A stretch of 64,000 nucleotides of DNA from Nitrospirales bacterium (lineage in GTDB: Bacteria > Nitrospirota > Nitrospiria > Nitrospirales > UBA8639), in the NCBI GenBank assembly GCA_021604145.1, contig BQIX01000001.1:186001-250000 (forward strand). Direction: 5' to 3'. Of the stretch, positions 1 to 8,530 are shown piece after piece (the stretch's first letter is position 1; every line of letters begins with the position of its first letter). Below the pieces are notes generated by a model. The model searched no databases. It saw only the letters and a program-made list of their open reading frames with translations, and was not told where the DNA came from. A program made the position numbers and the translations under genes.

Positions 1-2
1 AC

Positions 3-407
3 ACCACATTAAATCCTGGTGGTGTTCGTATTGGCACCGCAGAAATCTACCGAATCGTTGAAGGCATAGAGGAAGTGGTGGACAGTTTGATCATCGGTGT
101 GGAGGAAGATCACGATATACGGATGATTCTTTTCGTGGTGTTAAAGAACGGGACCGATGGCGTGTCTCACTACAGGGGAAAAATCAAACAAAGGCTTCGA
201 AGACAAGCGACACCTCGTCATGTGCCTCATGAAATTTACGAGATTCGAGAGGTTCCCAAAACGATGAACGGGAAAAAAATGGAATCGACTATTCGGGATA
301 TGTTTCATAAGAAAAATTTGGTCAACCAATCGTCCATCGCTAATCTGGATTGTTTGAAAGAATTTGAAGAAATCTACGCGAGTCGATTGGTAGGCAAAAG
401 CGGATGA
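3..407 (+). CDS. Acetoacetyl-CoA synthetase, C-terminal end (5' partial)
   Basis: The reading frame enters from the left edge and stops at 407, giving the last ~134 residues of an acyl-CoA/acetoacetyl-CoA ligase. The opening motif NPGGVRIGTAEIYR is the conserved C-terminal domain hinge of acetoacetate-CoA ligases. The lysine in PKTMNGKKME is the usual catalytic, acetylatable lysine of the ANL superfamily. The enzyme activates acetoacetate to acetoacetyl-CoA with ATP, usually for use of ketone bodies or polyhydroxybutyrate breakdown products. The ATG at 75 lies inside the domain and is not the true start. No partner gene is visible downstream, because the next gene is on the other strand. Confidence 0.85.
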   Translation, partial: TTLNPGGVRIGTAEIYRIVEGIEEVVDSLIIGVEEDHDIRMILFVVLKNGTDGVSHYRGKIKQRLRRQATPRHVPHEIYEIREVPKTMNGKKMESTIRDMFHKKNLVNQSSIANLDCLKEFEEIYASRLVGKSG

Positions 408-540
408 ATATAGCGAATCCAATTAAATGCCAGTTGAATGATTGAGACTGCCATATAGCGTAAGACTACGCCTCAAATATCGGAAGTTATTTGATACGGC
501 TATAAGTGGGTATATAGTACATTAACATTCAACGATGACA

Positions 541-574
541 CCTCCCCCCTGGAGGGAGAAGGGTCGGGTGAGGG
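541..574. repeat. REP-like palindromic repeat, copy 1
   Basis: An imperfect palindrome of C-rich and G-rich arms (CCTCCCCCCTGGAGGG, then GGGTCGGGTGAGGGG). Similar CCCTC/GAGGG elements occur at 6643-6675, 42708-42749 and, degraded, near 44749-44772. All are intergenic. They look like one dispersed extragenic repeat family. The rest of 408-626 holds nothing I can recognise. Confidence 0.5.
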
Positions 575-626
575 GAAATCCCATTTGAACGTTCAATGAA
601 TATTCACATTTGAGTCGTGATCTTCT

Positions 627-1475
627 TCAGAATGCTGTTTGATGCAACCGAGGTTCCCTCAAGGATTGGACGTTTTTCATTTCTTTCCGAGATTGATCCA
701 GACCTGACCAAAATGTGTAAATAGCATTCAGGGCCTTGCCCCCAGCCTCAATAAATTTTTTCCCATCAAATTCCGGTTTCGAAAACGATTCCTTTAGTTC
801 ATCCAGAACATTATCACCGTGTCCTTTTTCGCTATTAAAATGGAACAGGAAAAATTTCAAAGGAATGGCCGAATCACCAGCCAGTTTGTTTTTCTTGTTA
901 TACCTTTCTATTCCCGTTATCAATTCTTTCCAGAAATTATTGGACTCGGCTGCCTCACCCTGTCCAATGCCCCAGGCAGCCCATGTTTCGATGGCATAGC
1001 TTGCACCCCGGCCAACTTCACCATCCTTGTTGCCATAGGTTTCTTCTAGTCCTCTGATAAAGGCGCGGGTGGAGGAAGATGCCGAATCCCAACTGCCAAG
1101 TTTTTCTGGATCGAGATTCAGTGGCCGGGCCGTATCTCGCAGCCAGTTGATATGCGCCCATTGGGTTTTGAATGGTTGGTTTTCTGTCGAACCGTCAGAA
1201 TTGATTCGAACACCCAACTCGTTTGCCAATATGTATCGTGCATGGGCCTCAGCTTCAAGGTCCGACGCATTCAAAACTCTCATCAATTGGGCTAATAAAA
1301 ACCATTTGGAAAAGACGGCAAATTGTTCAAACAAGTCAATTAACTGCCCCTCGACCGCCTCGCCCTTTTTAAACCATTGGCAATAGGGATTATGCATGAT
1401 AACCGGATGACTATGGATTTCATTCTTGACCTCACCCCAAAACTTTTCAAAGCTTTGGCCTTTTGAATTATTCAT
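627..1475 (-). CDS. Haem-oxygenase-fold protein (TenA/PqqC/HDO-like)
   Basis: A 282-residue, probably all-helical cytosolic protein. The start at 1475 has an AGAGG ribosome site a few bases upstream. The helices carry candidate metal ligands in the order typical of haem-oxygenase-like diiron oxidases and CADD/TenA relatives: an early glutamate in LFEQFAVFSKWF, a central EAEAHARYILANELG, and a late HFNSEKGHGD with His, Glu and His spaced as in CADD. The family includes thiaminase II, PqqC and diiron oxidases that act on amino-acid or fatty-acid substrates, so the fold is clearer than the reaction. It is monocistronic and convergent with the acetoacetyl-CoA synthetase gene. No cofactor-synthesis neighbours help to define the substrate. 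Confidence 0.6.
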   Translation of the reverse strand: MNNSKGQSFEKFWGEVKNEIHSHPVIMHNPYCQWFKKGEAVEGQLIDLFEQFAVFSKWFLLAQLMRVLNASDLEAEAHARYILANELGVRINSDGSTENQPFKTQWAHINWLRDTARPLNLDPEKLGSWDSASSSTRAFIRGLEETYGNKDGEVGRGASYAIETWAAWGIGQGEAAESNNFWKELITGIERYNKKNKLAGDSAIPLKFFLFHFNSEKGHGDNVLDELKESFSKPEFDGKKFIEAGGKALNAIYTFWSGLDQSRKEMKNVQSLREPRLHQTAF

Positions 1476-2043
1476 GGTGAACCTCTTAAGCTATAAGTGT
1501 TCCAAAGAGTTTCCGTGGTTCTGACCTTCTCAGAAATCCTAAGTTTTTCTCCTCCTACACACAATGAACGGGATAACCACTGCTATCAATATTTTACCGC
1601 AGGAATTGATTAGGGGGAAGTTATTGAAGAACGGAAATAAAGAATCGGATCAGTTCGTGTGTTTCATGGGACAGTGCTTTATCTACTGGATTGTATTATG
1701 GAAATCTGTGTTTTCTTTGCTTCGCTTCCGTATCGAGATCGTGGGGAAACTTATGGTCTCTATATCGGACCATTCACATGTCACCATAAGGGCGGTCTAG
1801 CGATGCTTCTCAGCTGATGCCTTTTGCCCCAGCTCTCATCTCTCATCGAGTTGCGTTTCGCCTCAAACCACAACCCCCATTGTTGTATTAAAAGATATTT
1901 CCTTCATTCTTCTCTGGTTCATACACTAATTCACGGGCCTTATCGGAGCACTTCAGCAAGGCATAGCTCTTGCGTTTATCGAATAAAGATAGTTGGATGT
2001 GCGAACGAGGGAAGACATTCCACACAGTTCTATGAAAGTGTAA
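1476..2043. other. Intergenic region upstream of the oxidoreductase operon
   Basis: About 570 bases between two divergently transcribed genes. Short open frames here have no recognisable motif and no ribosome sites. Promoters for both flanking genes must lie in it, but I cannot assign -35/-10 or -24/-12 boxes with confidence. Confidence 0.4.
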
Positions 2044-2619
2044 ATGATGTTTCACATTCGGATTCATGGACGTGGCGGGCAGGGGGTCGTGACAGCAGCT
2101 GAGCTGCTCTCCATCGCGGCTTTCTTTGATGGGAAATATGCGCAGGCGTTTCCAAGTTTCGGATCTGAAAGAATGGGTGCTCCTGTGACAGCATATTGTC
2201 GAATTGGCCATGTGGAAATACGGTCACGTGAACCAGTTTCCCATCCAAATATCGTCATCATTCAAGATTCCACCTTGCTGTTACATGTCGATGTTTTTAG
2301 TGGTTTATCGAAAACGGGATACGTCCTCATCAACTCCGCCCGAACACTTGAGGCTTTGCAGGTCGCAGAGTTTTGTTCGACGCTTCCTGAGGGACATTGT
2401 TGTGTGATTCCTGTTTCTGAAATCGCGATTCGCCATCTGGGGCGACCGTTGGTCAATACGGGGCTTGTCGCAGGGTTTGCGAAGCTCACGGGTGCACTCA
2501 GTAAAGAATCCGTGGAGAGGGCGATTAAGCAAAAATTTCCAGGCTATATAGGTGATGTGAATACTCAGATAGTCGCGAAAGTTTATGAGCAGAATATTGA
2601 GCCAACTCTCTTGGTGTAA
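2044..2619 (+). CDS. porG: 2-oxoacid:ferredoxin oxidoreductase, gamma subunit
   Basis: 191 residues. The N-terminal HIRIHGRGGQGVVTAAELL is the signature of the gamma (catalytic gamma / PorC-like) subunit of pyruvate and related 2-oxoacid:ferredoxin oxidoreductases. The following QAFPSFGSERMGAPV is equally characteristic. The subunit helps close the CoA-binding part of the complex. It begins an operon: the alpha gene starts 9 bases after its stop. Two ATG codons are adjacent at 2044 and 2047, with only a weak GAAAG site upstream, so the exact start is ambiguous by one codon. In an autotroph the complex would run reductively, fixing CO2 onto an acyl-CoA with reduced ferredoxin. That direction is inference. 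Confidence 0.88.
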   Translation: MMFHIRIHGRGGQGVVTAAELLSIAAFFDGKYAQAFPSFGSERMGAPVTAYCRIGHVEIRSREPVSHPNIVIIQDSTLLLHVDVFSGLSKTGYVLINSARTLEALQVAEFCSTLPEGHCCVIPVSEIAIRHLGRPLVNTGLVAGFAKLTGALSKESVERAIKQKFPGYIGDVNTQIVAKVYEQNIEPTLLV

Positions 2620-2628
2620 AGGTATGGA

Positions 2629-3834
2629 ATGAAACAACAAATCGAAGGATCCCAGGCCGTGGCCACTGCCGTAGCCCTCTGTCGTCCTGAAGTCATGGCC
2701 TGTTACCCCATCTCGCCACAGACGCATATTGTGGAAACTTTGTCTAAAAAGGTAAAGGCAGGAGAGGTTGGTCTCTGCCAGTTTCTCAATGTGGAATCGG
2801 AGTTTGCTGCGTTAGGTGTGCTCATTGGAGCATCAGCCATGGGAGCACGATCGTATACGGCAACGACAAGTCAAGGCCTCTTATTTATGGCTGAAGCCGT
2901 CTATAACGCCGCAGGTCTTGGTTTGCCAATCGTGATGACCATTGCGAATCGAGCGGTGGGAGCGCCTATCAATATTTGGAATGATCACTCGGACAGTATG
3001 GCGATGCGTGATGCTGGTTGGATTCAACTCTTCGCTGAAAATAATCAAGAAGCGCTAGATCTTCATATGCAGGCCTTTCGGTTAGCTGAAGAACTAAGTG
3101 TTCCCGTGATGGTCTGTATGGATGGGTATATTCTCACGCATGCTTTTGAGCTGGTGGATGTACCAACCCAAGAACAAGTCGATGAGTACCTCCCAGAATT
3201 TGAACCGGTTCAAGTCTTGGATCCTTCGGATCCTGTTTCCATCGGCGCCATGGTCGGCCCTGATGCCTTTATGGAAGTGCGCTATCTTGCTCATCACAAA
3301 CATATTCGAGCCCTTAAAGCCATTCCACATATGAGCGAGGTCTTTCATGAACAGTTCGGTCGAATGGCGGGCGGTCTATTAACGCCATACCGTACAGAGG
3401 AGGCTGAAACGATTATCATCGCGCTTGGTTCGGTTAATGGGACAATCAAAGATGCTGTTGATGAATTGCGTCTTTCTGGCCTTTCAGTTGGTTCCGTTAA
3501 AATCTCGTCCTACCGTCCCTTTCCGACTCATGCCTTGCACGAAGTCGTCAAAAATGCAAAGCGGATCGTCGTGATCGAAAAGGATTTAGCCGTTGGGAAG
3601 GGAGGAATCGTCTCGAGCGATGTAAGAATGGCTGTGCAGAATTTGCCGCTTGTCGTGATGACCGTCATCGCAGGTCTAGGTGGCCGAGCGATTCCGAGAA
3701 GCTCGATCGTGCGGATGATCCGTGAAGCATGTCTCGAGGGATTAGAAGAACCACATTTTCTCGACCTCAATTGGAAAGCTGTGAACAATGAATTTGTTCG
3801 GCAACAACCAACGTCGATCTGGTCCTATCCCTGA
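2629..3834 (+). CDS. porA: 2-oxoacid:ferredoxin oxidoreductase, alpha subunit
   Basis: 401 residues, the usual length for the alpha subunit of four-subunit-type pyruvate:ferredoxin oxidoreductases. Pyrimidine-binding region: CYPISPQTHIVETL near the N terminus, then a conserved glutamate in NVESEFAALGVLIGASAMGAR and the TTSQGLLFMAEAVYNAAGLGLPIV segment. A transketolase-C-like domain follows in the C-terminal third (VGSVKISSYRPFPTHAL). The pattern fits pyruvate or 2-ketoisovalerate type enzymes better than the 2-oxoglutarate type, but substrate cannot be settled by eye. It follows porG directly and precedes porB by 140 bases. Confidence 0.88.
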   Translation: MKQQIEGSQAVATAVALCRPEVMACYPISPQTHIVETLSKKVKAGEVGLCQFLNVESEFAALGVLIGASAMGARSYTATTSQGLLFMAEAVYNAAGLGLPIVMTIANRAVGAPINIWNDHSDSMAMRDAGWIQLFAENNQEALDLHMQAFRLAEELSVPVMVCMDGYILTHAFELVDVPTQEQVDEYLPEFEPVQVLDPSDPVSIGAMVGPDAFMEVRYLAHHKHIRALKAIPHMSEVFHEQFGRMAGGLLTPYRTEEAETIIIALGSVNGTIKDAVDELRLSGLSVGSVKISSYRPFPTHALHEVVKNAKRIVVIEKDLAVGKGGIVSSDVRMAVQNLPLVVMTVIAGLGGRAIPRSSIVRMIREACLEGLEEPHFLDLNWKAVNNEFVRQQPTSIWSYP

Positions 3835-3974
3835 GAATGTATTAAAGCAAATAGGCCGTCCAGAAATAAATATCCTGTCAACCTCGTGATGAATGTTGTT
3901 TCCAAGATGATGAATGGTAAAACCTATCAGATCGTTATTGGGTATTGTGCTCCTATGATTGAGAGATAAAGCCT

Positions 3975-4985
3975 ATGGCACATCAACATATCAAATTTTA
4001 TCAAACCGGCACATTTACAGTGGGAAATCGTCTGCTCGATGAATCCAACCGAACCGTGCAATCTCAGATGGAACGAACCAATTCACTCAATTCTGGTCAT
4101 CGAGCTTGCCAAGGTTGTGGTGAAGCATTAGGCGCCCGGTATGCCATCGATGCAGCGATGCGGGCGTCGGATAATCAGCTTGTCGCGGTCAATGCAACTG
4201 GATGCTTAGAAGTCTTTTCGAGTCCTTACCGCGAAAGTGCCTGGAAAATTCCCTGGATGCATTCCCTCTTTGGAAATGCTCCTGCTGTCGCTAGTGGTGT
4301 GGCGGCGGCATTGCGAGCTAAAGGGAAATCAGAGGTCAGGGTCATTGCCCAGGGCGGAGATGGTGCGACTGTGGATATTGGTTTTGGGTGTCTGTCAGGT
4401 ATGTTTGAACGTAATGATGATGTGCTCTACATCTGTTACGACAATGAAGCTTACATGAATACTGGAGTTCAACGCTCAGGTTCAACGCCACCAAGAGCCT
4501 GGACAAATACGACACAAGCGGTTGGGGCAAACCCTGGAAACCCAACCGGAATTGGGAAAAATGTCCCGCGTATTGCCATGGCTCATGGGATTCCTTACGT
4601 CGCAACCGCATCAGTTGCGGATTTGCATGATCTCGAAGCAAAGGTGGCGAAGGCGATGGGTCTGCATGGGGCACGGTACATCCATATTCATGTGCCTTGC
4701 CCGCTGGGATGGAAATCTGACCCAGCGCTCACCCTTAAGGTGGCGCGCTTGGCCGTCGAGAGTGGCCTGTTTCCGTTATTTGAAGCGGAACATGGAGAAG
4801 TGACGGATTGCACGCCGATTCGATGCCAGGTTCCCGTCGAACGCTACTTAGAATTGCAAGGTCGTTTTAAACATTTGTTTAGTGATCCCACAGATTGTGA
4901 ATCGCTTGATGCTATTCAAGTCATGGCCGATGCCAATATTACACGGTATGGTTTATTGGAAAAGGGTGAGAAAAATGGAACGTAA
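3975..4985 (+). CDS. porB: 2-oxoacid:ferredoxin oxidoreductase, beta subunit (TPP-binding)
   Basis: 336 residues. GHRACQGCGEALGAR near residues 35-50 supplies the CxxC of the proximal [4Fe-4S] cluster. The thiamine diphosphate/Mg site is visible as GGDGATVDIGFG, with a downstream YDNEAYMNTGVQRSGSTP segment. NATGCLEVFSSPY matches PorB-type beta subunits. With porG and porA it forms the catalytic core that interconverts a 2-oxoacid plus CoA and acyl-CoA plus CO2 with ferredoxin. The last 11 bases overlap the next flavoprotein gene, so translation is probably coupled. No separate delta ferredoxin gene is present; that domain appears fused to the downstream gene. Confidence 0.9.
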   Translation: MAHQHIKFYQTGTFTVGNRLLDESNRTVQSQMERTNSLNSGHRACQGCGEALGARYAIDAAMRASDNQLVAVNATGCLEVFSSPYRESAWKIPWMHSLFGNAPAVASGVAAALRAKGKSEVRVIAQGGDGATVDIGFGCLSGMFERNDDVLYICYDNEAYMNTGVQRSGSTPPRAWTNTTQAVGANPGNPTGIGKNVPRIAMAHGIPYVATASVADLHDLEAKVAKAMGLHGARYIHIHVPCPLGWKSDPALTLKVARLAVESGLFPLFEAEHGEVTDCTPIRCQVPVERYLELQGRFKHLFSDPTDCESLDAIQVMADANITRYGLLEKGEKNGT

Positions 4986-6603
4986 ACCTTTTGCGATTAC
5001 ACTTGATCCAAGTTCGAGCCTTGCCAATCATACAGGAAACTGGCGAAGTATGCGTCCCGTGTACGCAGAACATCTTCCCCCCTGCAATCACGCATGTCCG
5101 GCTGGGGAAAATATTCAATCATGGCTCTATCATGCGGAAGAAGGTAACTATGAAGAAGCATGGCGAACCATCATGGAAGACAATCCATTTCCAGCGATTC
5201 ACGGTCGGGTCTGCTATCACCCGTGCGAACCTGCATGCAATAGAGGCCAGCTTGATGAGCCTGTGAGCATTCATGCTGTGGAGCGTTTTCTTGGAGATCA
5301 TGCGATCAAGCAGGGATGGCACGTACAGCCAGGAACGTCCACAGGAAAACATGTGCTCGTGGTGGGCGCAGGGCCAAGTGGTCTATCAGCTGCCTACCAT
5401 CTTGCACGATTTGGTCATCAGGTGACGATCTATGAAGCGGGTCCCAAACCTGGAGGAATGATGCGATTTGGCATCCCAAAGTACCGCCTATCTCGGGCTG
5501 TCCTCGATGCAGAAATTTCTCGAATTGAAGCCATGGGCGTAACAATCGTGCTGAATAAGAAAGTTGAAGATTTGGAAGCGACGATCAAAAATGAGCGGTG
5601 GGAGGCCGTGTTTCTCGCGGTTGGGGCTCACTTGAGTAAACGGGTTGACATTCCTGGTCGAGACGCTGGTCGAATTGTAGACGCACGTTCTTTCCTCTCG
5701 AATATGGAAGGGAAGACGCCTCCAAAAATTGGGAGACGAGTGGCTGTTTATGGTGGGGGAAACACGGCCATAGATGCTGCGCGCACGGCAAAACGTCTTG
5801 GGGCTTCTGAGACGATGATTATCTATCGTCGAGATGAGAAGCATATGCCGGCCCACACATTTGAAGTAGAGGAAGCTGTAGAAGAGGGTGTGTTGATGCG
5901 TTGGCTCCAAACTATTAAGCAGATGGATGATGGAACGATAACGGTCGAACGAATGGAATTGGATGAACATGGCTGGCCACAACCCACAGGACAGTACGAG
6001 ACCCTTGAGGCTGATACCGTCATTCTGGCGCTTGGGCAAGACGTCGATTTAAAATTTTTACAGGACGTTCCGGGTCTCAAGATTTCTCATGATGGCGTGA
6101 TTCAAGTCGATGACGCCATGATGACCAGTCGTTTGGGTGTCTTCGCAGGAGGGGACATGGTTCCTGCTGAGCGAACGGTGACAGTGGCGACAGGGCACGG
6201 AAAAAAGGCTGCACGGCACATTGATGCCTATCTGCAAGGAACTCAATACGTGAAGCAGGCACCTAATCCATTTGCGTCATTTGAAAACTTGAACCCATGG
6301 TATTACACGGATGCTGAACAAAGTCAGCAATCCTATTTGGCTTTGGTAAGACGACAAGACAGTTTTGAGGAAGTAGTGAGCGGACTCGATGAGAATACGG
6401 CCTTGTTCGAAGCAAGACGGTGTTTATCCTGTGGAACCTGTTTTGAATGCGATAACTGCTTTGGTGTCTGTCCAGATAATGCCGTAATCAAGCTCGGTCC
6501 TGGCAAACGCTACGAAATTGACTATGACTATTGCAAAGGGTGTGGTATGTGCGCAGAAGAATGTCCGAGTGGTGTCATTGATATGGTCCAAGAAGTTCGG
6601 TGA
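4975..6603 (+). CDS. GltD-like FAD/NAD(P) oxidoreductase fused to a PorD-like ferredoxin
   Basis: 542 residues from the ATG at 4975, which sits just after AAAGGGTGAG and overlaps the end of porB; an open frame further upstream is less plausible. Domain order: an N-terminal Fe-S domain of glutamate-synthase-small-subunit type (CNHACPAGENIQ and CYHPCEPACNRG), an FAD site (VVGAGPSGLSAAYHLARFG), an NAD(P)-binding segment (VYGGGNTAIDAARTAKRLG), and a C-terminal two-cluster ferredoxin domain (CLSCGTCFECDNCFGVCP and CKGCGMCAEECPSG). The last domain resembles the delta subunit missing from this operon. I infer that it passes electrons between NAD(P)H and the oxidoreductase. No glutamate synthase large subunit is nearby. 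Confidence 0.85.
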   Translation: MERKPFAITLDPSSSLANHTGNWRSMRPVYAEHLPPCNHACPAGENIQSWLYHAEEGNYEEAWRTIMEDNPFPAIHGRVCYHPCEPACNRGQLDEPVSIHAVERFLGDHAIKQGWHVQPGTSTGKHVLVVGAGPSGLSAAYHLARFGHQVTIYEAGPKPGGMMRFGIPKYRLSRAVLDAEISRIEAMGVTIVLNKKVEDLEATIKNERWEAVFLAVGAHLSKRVDIPGRDAGRIVDARSFLSNMEGKTPPKIGRRVAVYGGGNTAIDAARTAKRLGASETMIIYRRDEKHMPAHTFEVEEAVEEGVLMRWLQTIKQMDDGTITVERMELDEHGWPQPTGQYETLEADTVILALGQDVDLKFLQDVPGLKISHDGVIQVDDAMMTSRLGVFAGGDMVPAERTVTVATGHGKKAARHIDAYLQGTQYVKQAPNPFASFENLNPWYYTDAEQSQQSYLALVRRQDSFEEVVSGLDENTALFEARRCLSCGTCFECDNCFGVCPDNAVIKLGPGKRYEIDYDYCKGCGMCAEECPSGVIDMVQEVR

Positions 6604-6642
6604 AATCACGAAGGCCGTTTCCAAGTCCGAGGAGCTTCTGTT

Positions 6643-6675
6643 CCCTCTCCTCGAAGGGAAGAGGATAGGTGAGGG
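6643..6675. repeat. REP-like palindromic repeat, copy 2
   Basis: CCCTCTCCTCGAAGGG followed by GAGG and GGTGAGGG, of the same family as the repeat at 541-574. It lies between the flavoprotein and the Usp gene, where it could act as a transcript-stabilising hairpin. Confidence 0.45.
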
Positions 6676-6737
6676 CAGACTTCAATGTGGAAAAAAGGAA
6701 AGGGAATTAGTGAACGAAGGTAACGGGAGAAATTATC

Positions 6738-7601
6738 ATGAAAATCATTTTGGCAGTAGATGGATCTGAACAATCCTACGAGGCAGCAAGAGGACTGAGT
6801 GGGTTATCTCGCGCAGAGGAATTGACCGTGCTGACGGTTGTTGATGTTCCTAGATTATCGTATCCCAGCATTGGCGTCGGGATAGCTAAAGATTTGTCGA
6901 TAGAAGTCGAGAAAGCAATGCGAGAGGAAGGAGAACGACTATTAGAGCGCATCATCTCTCTTTTGCCACGTCATCCCGGTCCAGTGAAAAAATCTTTACA
7001 GCTCGGTAATCCTGCAGAAATCATTATCGATACCGCGGAAAAGCGACAGGCCAATCTCATCGTACTAGGGGCGAGAGGGCTCGGCCAAATTCAAGAGAAA
7101 ATGTTTGGGAGTGTCTCGCATAGAGTCATGACGCATGCACCGTGTTCGACTCTTATTGTCAAAGAGTCATTGCGGAAAATTCAAAATATTCTCATTCCTC
7201 TCGGGAATCAAGAGGATGGAGAAGCGATTGTTCGGTTTTTTGAGACAAAACCGTTTCAAGAATCTGGTCATGTCACGTTGATGCATGTCGTGCCTTTTTC
7301 ACAACCTGTTTGGCCTGTGGGCGCGATGATCCCAGAAGAATTTCGAAAAGAAATCATTGAACATGGTGAGCAGTTTACTGAAGATGTGGCAACAAAGTTA
7401 CGAAGCCTGGGACACGAAGCCAATGGGTTCGCCGTCATGGGGGCACCTTCTATGAGCATTGCGGATGAAGTGAAGCAACGTAAGCCAGATCTCATTGTCA
7501 TGCGAACACACAGTCGGTCTGGACTCAGTCGTTTTTTCTTGGGAAGTGTGTCGCACTCAGTTGTCCATCATACACATTGTTCTGTACTTCTTGTGAGGTG
7601 A
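6738..7601 (+). CDS. Tandem-domain universal stress protein (UspA family)
   Basis: 287 residues made of two Usp domains. Domain 1 starts KIILAVDGSEQSYEAARGL and ends with the nucleotide-binding loop VLGARGLGQIQEKMFGSVSHRV. Domain 2 starts NILIPLGNQEDGEA and ends VMRTHSRSGLSRFFLGSVSHSV. The Gly-x-x-Gly-x(9)-Gly-Ser pattern suggests ATP binding, which is known for several members of the family. Usp proteins accumulate under energy limitation, hypoxia and stationary phase. It sits 134 bases after the oxidoreductase operon, and a small membrane-protein gene starts 4 bases after its stop. It is one of five intact Usp genes in the window. Confidence 0.92.
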   Translation: MKIILAVDGSEQSYEAARGLSGLSRAEELTVLTVVDVPRLSYPSIGVGIAKDLSIEVEKAMREEGERLLERIISLLPRHPGPVKKSLQLGNPAEIIIDTAEKRQANLIVLGARGLGQIQEKMFGSVSHRVMTHAPCSTLIVKESLRKIQNILIPLGNQEDGEAIVRFFETKPFQESGHVTLMHVVPFSQPVWPVGAMIPEEFRKEIIEHGEQFTEDVATKLRSLGHEANGFAVMGAPSMSIADEVKQRKPDLIVMRTHSRSGLSRFFLGSVSHSVVHHTHCSVLLVR

Positions 7602-7605
7602 AGGT

Positions 7606-7740
7606 ATGCATCAAGAAGACAAAATGCAAGACAGGAAGGGATTAGGTCAGATTAATCGTTGGATGCTGTGGGGTTCGTTCATCCTTGGATTGAGTATCGT
7701 TCTTTATCTCCTGTTCTTCTGTCCTGAAGAATGTCATTGA
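7606..7740 (+). CDS. Small single-pass membrane protein, copy A
   Basis: 44 residues, beginning at ATG 7606 with GTGAAGG just upstream, directly after the Usp stop. A charged, glutamine-rich N terminus (MHQEDKMQDRKGLGQ) is followed by one hydrophobic helix (SFILGLSIVLYLLFF) and a short CPEECH tail. A second copy lies at 8531-8647 and shares almost all of the sequence, so this is a maintained small protein and not a chance frame. Function is unknown. Translation coupled to Usp suggests a role at the membrane under the same conditions. Confidence 0.6.
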   Translation: MHQEDKMQDRKGLGQINRWMLWGSFILGLSIVLYLLFFCPEECH

Positions 7741-7990
7741 AGGGACTGTTGAAGAATGCCGCTAGCGGATCTTTCTAGTGCGTCGCTCGCGAATCGTATC
7801 TCGTATTTCGTAAAAGATAAAGAAAGTATTTCACAAGATGCGACGAAGAAACGACTTTTCGGGAATTGGGCCTTGGGTTGGCTCGCATTACCTCATGCCA
7901 ATTAAGATCTCCTCACTTCGAGAGAAATGTCTAGCGTATATACGACCAACACATGAAGTCTATGAGGCAAGTCTTTTTTGAACAGTCCCT
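7741..7990. mobile_element. MITE-like element with 10-bp terminal inverted repeats
   Basis: The segment starts AGGGACTGTT immediately after the stop of the small membrane protein and ends AACAGTCCCT, a perfect 10-bp inverted repeat (12 of 13 if extended inward). It is 250 bases long and has no reading frame. Inside, 7780-7826 carries a CGCTCGCGAATCGTATCTCG block that recurs at 45014-45119. Size, termini and lack of coding point to a non-autonomous element. I see no clear target-site duplication. Confidence 0.5.
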
Positions 7991-8030
7991 GAATGGGATG
8001 CAAAGCTAAGCGGTGAAAGGAGGGTGTACC

Positions 8031-8492
8031 ATGTTCGGTAATCCATCACTCATTACTCGAATCGCAATCGGCAAGGGAATTGGCTTTATCGTTGGACTTG
8101 TAGGCTTTCTTTTGTTGCCATTTTTTTTACCTGAGGCCAGTTGGTTCTTACGCTGGGGAATCTTGTTCTGGTATACGACTGTCGGCGCCGTCATTGGCGT
8201 ATATGGAGTCTTTACATGGCACCCTATCTTAAAGATGCCGATGCCATGGTGGTTTCGTTCCACCGTGATTGGCGCATGGATGAATTTCGTGCTGACGTTC
8301 TTCGCCTACAACGATTTGAAGGCCATCATGGTGCATAGCTTTGGCCCAAACGGCACGTTGTCCTCGCCATTTTGGTTCGTACTCGAAGGAGCTATAGTCG
8401 GAATTATCATAGGATATTTCGCGACTCGGTTTGGTGGCGAAGGTAAGGAGACCGTCGCAGAGCGAGACACGATCGCAGTAAGCCCAAGCTGA
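8031..8492 (+). CDS. Small multi-pass membrane protein of unknown function
   Basis: 153 residues from ATG 8031, which follows a strong AGGAGG site; the GTG at 8013 lies upstream of that site. About four hydrophobic segments are visible: GIGFIVGLVGFLLLPFFL, WGILFWYTTVGAVIGVYGVF, a span around VIGAWMNFVLTFFAY, and FWFVLEGAIVGIIIGYFA. The tail is short, charged and cytosolic. I do not recognise a family. It is bracketed by the two copies of the tiny membrane protein, so the three may form one functional unit, separated from copy A by the MITE-like element. Confidence 0.65.
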   Translation: MFGNPSLITRIAIGKGIGFIVGLVGFLLLPFFLPEASWFLRWGILFWYTTVGAVIGVYGVFTWHPILKMPMPWWFRSTVIGAWMNFVLTFFAYNDLKAIMVHSFGPNGTLSSPFWFVLEGAIVGIIIGYFATRFGGEGKETVAERDTIAVSPS

Positions 8493-8530
8493 ATCGTTTG
8501 TCGACGCGTAAATATGAGCAAGAAGACAAG

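Noticed and set aside
1489-1504. Minus-strand TGGAACACTTATAGCT before the haem-oxygenase-like gene.
   Set aside because: The predicted start site would fall only a few bases before the ATG and overlap the ribosome site, so it is probably chance.
2044-6603. Identification of the oxidoreductase as 2-oxoglutarate:ferredoxin oxidoreductase of the reductive TCA cycle.
   Set aside because: Alpha and beta motifs look closer to pyruvate/2-ketoisovalerate types, and substrate cannot be decided by eye; I kept a general 2-oxoacid call.
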